Under the pieces are notes generated by a model, which was not told where the DNA came from, did no database searches, and saw only the letters and a program-made list of their open reading frames with translations. Positions 21,971-23,484 of a DNA stretch of 23,484 nt are shown one piece after another (the stretch's first letter is position 1; each line of letters opens with the position of its first letter). Location of the stretch: the IMG/VR virus record IMGVR_UViG_3300046454_000472, positions 1 to 23,484 of that record; one strand, written 5' to 3'. Source of the stretch: a virus. A program made the position numbers and the translations under genes.

Positions 21971-21999
21971 GGGTCATCCTACTAGGATGGCCCTTTTTT
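21971..21999 (+). terminator. Rho-independent terminator
   Basis: A 9-pair stem (GGGTCATCC with GGATGGCCC, one G-T pair) and a TACTA loop are followed by six T at 21994-21999. It ends the 21458 gene 21 bases after its stop and lies directly before the DUF2800 gene's ribosome site. Confidence 0.85.
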
Positions 22000-22016
22000 A
22001 ATTGGAGGAGAACCTA

Positions 22017-23018
22017 GTGGGACGACACGCGAATTTTGCCCCCAGCAGCGCCGCACGCTGGCTGAATTGCCCCTACAGCGCCATCATCGGCGCAACCCTG
22101 CCAAATGTGGACAGCGACGCCTCGAGGGAGGGCACGCGAATCCACGCCCTGATCGAGACCGCGATCTTTGGCGCGCCCATCCCTGACGAGGAAAGCGACG
22201 ACGTGGCCTATGGCGTCGAGCTGGTGCTGGACTTCATCCGGCAGCTGGGCGGGCCTACGTCGGTGCTGGTCGAGCGTCAGGTGCGCCTCAATGACGACGT
22301 CTGGGGCACTGCTGACATCATGCAGCCCAAGCCTGACATCACCACGCTGGTTGATTACAAGAACGGCGCGATGGACATCCTCGTCGATCAGAACATGCAG
22401 CTTATGACTTATGACGTGGCGATTCTGGAAGAATTTGGCCCGTCGAAATTCTACCGCAATGTGATCATTCAGCCGAACAGCCGGACAGCTGGCGATCAGC
22501 CCGACGTCAAGCAGACGATTGTGCCGCTCGAGGCGGTGGAGTTTCACCGCGAGCTGGTGCTCGATGCGGTCGATCGCGGTCTCGGCGGCGAGGGACCGAT
22601 CCCGGGCCGCCACTGCCGCTATTGCTCAGCTTTCGGCAACTGCCCGGCGACGCAGGAAATGCTGCCCATGATCATGACGTCGGTCAAATTCATGCCGACA
22701 GAAGTGCCGAGCGAGACGGCGGTGCGCCTGCTGCGCGTATTACGTGGCCTTGATGACTTCAGGAAAAATCTCGAGAAGGATCTGATGCGGCGCTTTGCCG
22801 CGGGCCAGAAAGTGCCCGACGCCAGCGTGGGCATCACTTCGACACATCGCAAGTGGCAGGACGATCGGCTGGCGGTCTCGCGGCTCATGACGGCCTTCGG
22901 GCTCAGCGGCGTGGATCCGGTCACACCGGCCACCGCAGAGAAAATGGGTGCGCAGGGCAAGGAAATTGTCAGCCAGCTGGCCTTCAAGCCGCCGGGCAAC
23001 GCCAAACTTGTGTATTGA
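22017..23018 (+). CDS. DUF2800 family Cas4/RecB-like nuclease
   Basis: The 333-residue protein belongs to the PD-(D/E)XK nuclease group of DUF2800, related to Cas4 and RecB nuclease domains. It begins NFAPSSAARWLNCPYS, typical for the family. Catalytic candidates are H43 (EGTRIHALIE), D100 (WGTADIM) and D113-x-K115 (LVDYKNG). C18 together with C200, C203 and C209 (HCRYCSAFGNC) reproduces the four-cysteine pattern of iron-sulfur nucleases. The GTG at 22017 is chosen because GGAGGAG lies six bases upstream; an in-frame TTG at 22002 lies before that site. In related phages it sits beside the DUF2815 protein, as here, and is thought to act in recombination or end processing. Confidence 0.85.
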   Translation: MGRHANFAPSSAARWLNCPYSAIIGATLPNVDSDASREGTRIHALIETAIFGAPIPDEESDDVAYGVELVLDFIRQLGGPTSVLVERQVRLNDDVWGTADIMQPKPDITTLVDYKNGAMDILVDQNMQLMTYDVAILEEFGPSKFYRNVIIQPNSRTAGDQPDVKQTIVPLEAVEFHRELVLDAVDRGLGGEGPIPGRHCRYCSAFGNCPATQEMLPMIMTSVKFMPTEVPSETAVRLLRVLRGLDDFRKNLEKDLMRRFAAGQKVPDASVGITSTHRKWQDDRLAVSRLMTAFGLSGVDPVTPATAEKMGAQGKEIVSQLAFKPPGNAKLVY

Positions 23019-23034
23019 CAACCGCATACGCTCG
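23015..23034 (+). promoter_or_regulatory. Shared regulatory core before the ssDNA-binding gene (copy C)
   Basis: TTGACAACCGCATACGCTCG starts at 23015 and includes the DUF2800 stop codon TGA. The core CGCATACG is the same as in copy E. No clear -10 box is found at 17 bases; TATTTT at 23045-23050 is the nearest candidate, with too long a spacer. Confidence 0.5.
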
Positions 23035-23052
23035 TGAAACTCTGTATTTTCT

Positions 23053-23092
23053 ACTGTGTGACTGTGTGAATGTGCAACAAAAACTGTGCAAC
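23053..23092 (+). repeat. Short tandem TGTG repeats in the leader of the ssDNA-binding gene
   Basis: ACTGTGTG occurs twice in direct succession (23053-23060, 23061-23068), and TGTGCAAC twice (23071-23078, 23085-23092). All lie in the 89-base gap before the start at 23108, just upstream of the ribosome site AAGGA (23095-23099). Confidence 0.7.
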
Positions 23093-23107
23093 GTAAGGAT
23101 GTTAAAA

Positions 23108-23484
23108 ATGGCTCGTGATCTTGTAAGCATCTATCTTTTCAACGGGCAGGCCGTGTTCTCCAAGCGCCTGTTTGAACCCGAAACCAAGGATATGGCGGGC
23201 AAGCCGCTCGACAGTCCCTCTTACAGCCTCCTCATCCGCTTCCCCAAGACTATGCCTAACTGGTATGATGAACCGGCGCTGCAGGGCTTCAAGGAAGCCT
23301 GCCAGACCGTCATGCTGCGCGAGCTGCCTAACGTGCCTTTCCCTTACATCGAATTTCCGGTTAAGGATGGCGACCGCCCGAACAGGAACGGCAAAATCCC
23401 TGACTGGGCTAAAGGCCACTGGTTTGTCCGGTCTTCGTCCACTTTCATCCCGACTGTCGAGCAGGTGGTCGGCGGCGTGAAAAC
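23108..23484 (+). CDS. Single-stranded DNA-binding protein, DUF2815 / Enc34 type (3' cut by window)
   Basis: The frame runs open from the ATG at 23108 past the window end, giving 125 visible residues. The family signature is clear: LLIRFPKTMPNWYDEPALQ, then ELPNVPFPYIEFPVKDGDRP, then PDWAKGHWFVRSSST. Proteins of this family (characterised in phage Enc34) have an OB-like fold and bind single-stranded DNA. AAGGA eight bases upstream supports the start. It is preceded by regulatory copy C and short tandem repeats. It follows the DUF2800 nuclease, the usual pairing in phage replication modules, where a DNA polymerase often comes next. Confidence 0.85.
   Translation, partial: MARDLVSIYLFNGQAVFSKRLFEPETKDMAGKPLDSPSYSLLIRFPKTMPNWYDEPALQGFKEACQTVMLRELPNVPFPYIEFPVKDGDRPNRNGKIPDWAKGHWFVRSSSTFIPTVEQVVGGVK

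Noticed and set aside
1-23484. CRISPR array, insertion sequence, integrase or attachment site
   Set aside because: No regularly spaced repeats, transposase motifs, tyrosine or serine recombinase, or tRNA-end duplication was seen in the window.

Overview
The window is a compact stretch of a tailed double-stranded DNA phage genome (or prophage), GC-rich, with almost no space between genes. The host is probably an alphaproteobacterium. One gene encodes a GcrA-type regulator, a family typical of Alphaproteobacteria, and the endolysin belongs to a type (TIGR02594-like) common in phages of Rhizobiales and relatives. The adaptor, nozzle-like, ejection-like and collar-fibre genes fit a short-tailed (podovirus-like) particle. 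Neither the host nor the taxonomy can be proved from this window alone.

Layout. From 1 to 12377 (+ strand) there is a late virion block: the end of a membrane protein, a head-tail adaptor, a large nozzle-like tail protein with a 32-residue membrane peptide overlapping its 3' end, two small virion-associated proteins, a GNAT-like protein, a 1262-residue protein with an internal S74-type chaperone domain and a C-terminal lytic transglycosylase domain, and two long Ala/Gly-rich proteins that are probably internal or ejection proteins. From 12989 down to 12352 (- strand) there is a small operon of four very short genes, two of them single-span membrane peptides. A tail-collar fibre gene follows on + (13077-14084).

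From 19245 down to 14065 (- strand) a long operon of about fifteen small genes encodes, in transcription order: hypothetical and Cys-rich proteins, a HicA-like protein, a MazG-like pyrophosphohydrolase, a small membrane protein, a zinc-ribbon-like protein, a cluster of exported proteins including the endolysin, and finally the GcrA-like regulator. A two-gene - strand unit (19865-19304) encodes a ribbon-helix-helix (RHH) protein and a VRR-NUC nuclease. The + strand from 19940 to the end is a replication/recombination block: SF2 helicase, a Pro/Gln-linker protein, a Cas4/RecB-like DUF2800 nuclease, and an Enc34-type single-stranded DNA-binding protein cut by the window edge.

The most interesting signal is a shared regulatory element. 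The core TTGACA-N2-CG[A/C]ATACG stands in front of five separate transcription units on both strands. On the - strand it forms good sigma70-like promoters (TTGACA, 17-base spacer, TAGnnT), two of which contain a near-perfect 20-base palindrome between the boxes. This looks like a phage-wide early regulon with a dimeric regulator. The adjacent RHH protein is the best candidate in the window, and the GcrA-like protein is a second. Other points worth a look are a 311-base structured leader with two copies of a conserved-helix element, mutually exclusive hairpins at the end of a 38-codon gene, and a set of membrane peptides too short for normal gene calling.
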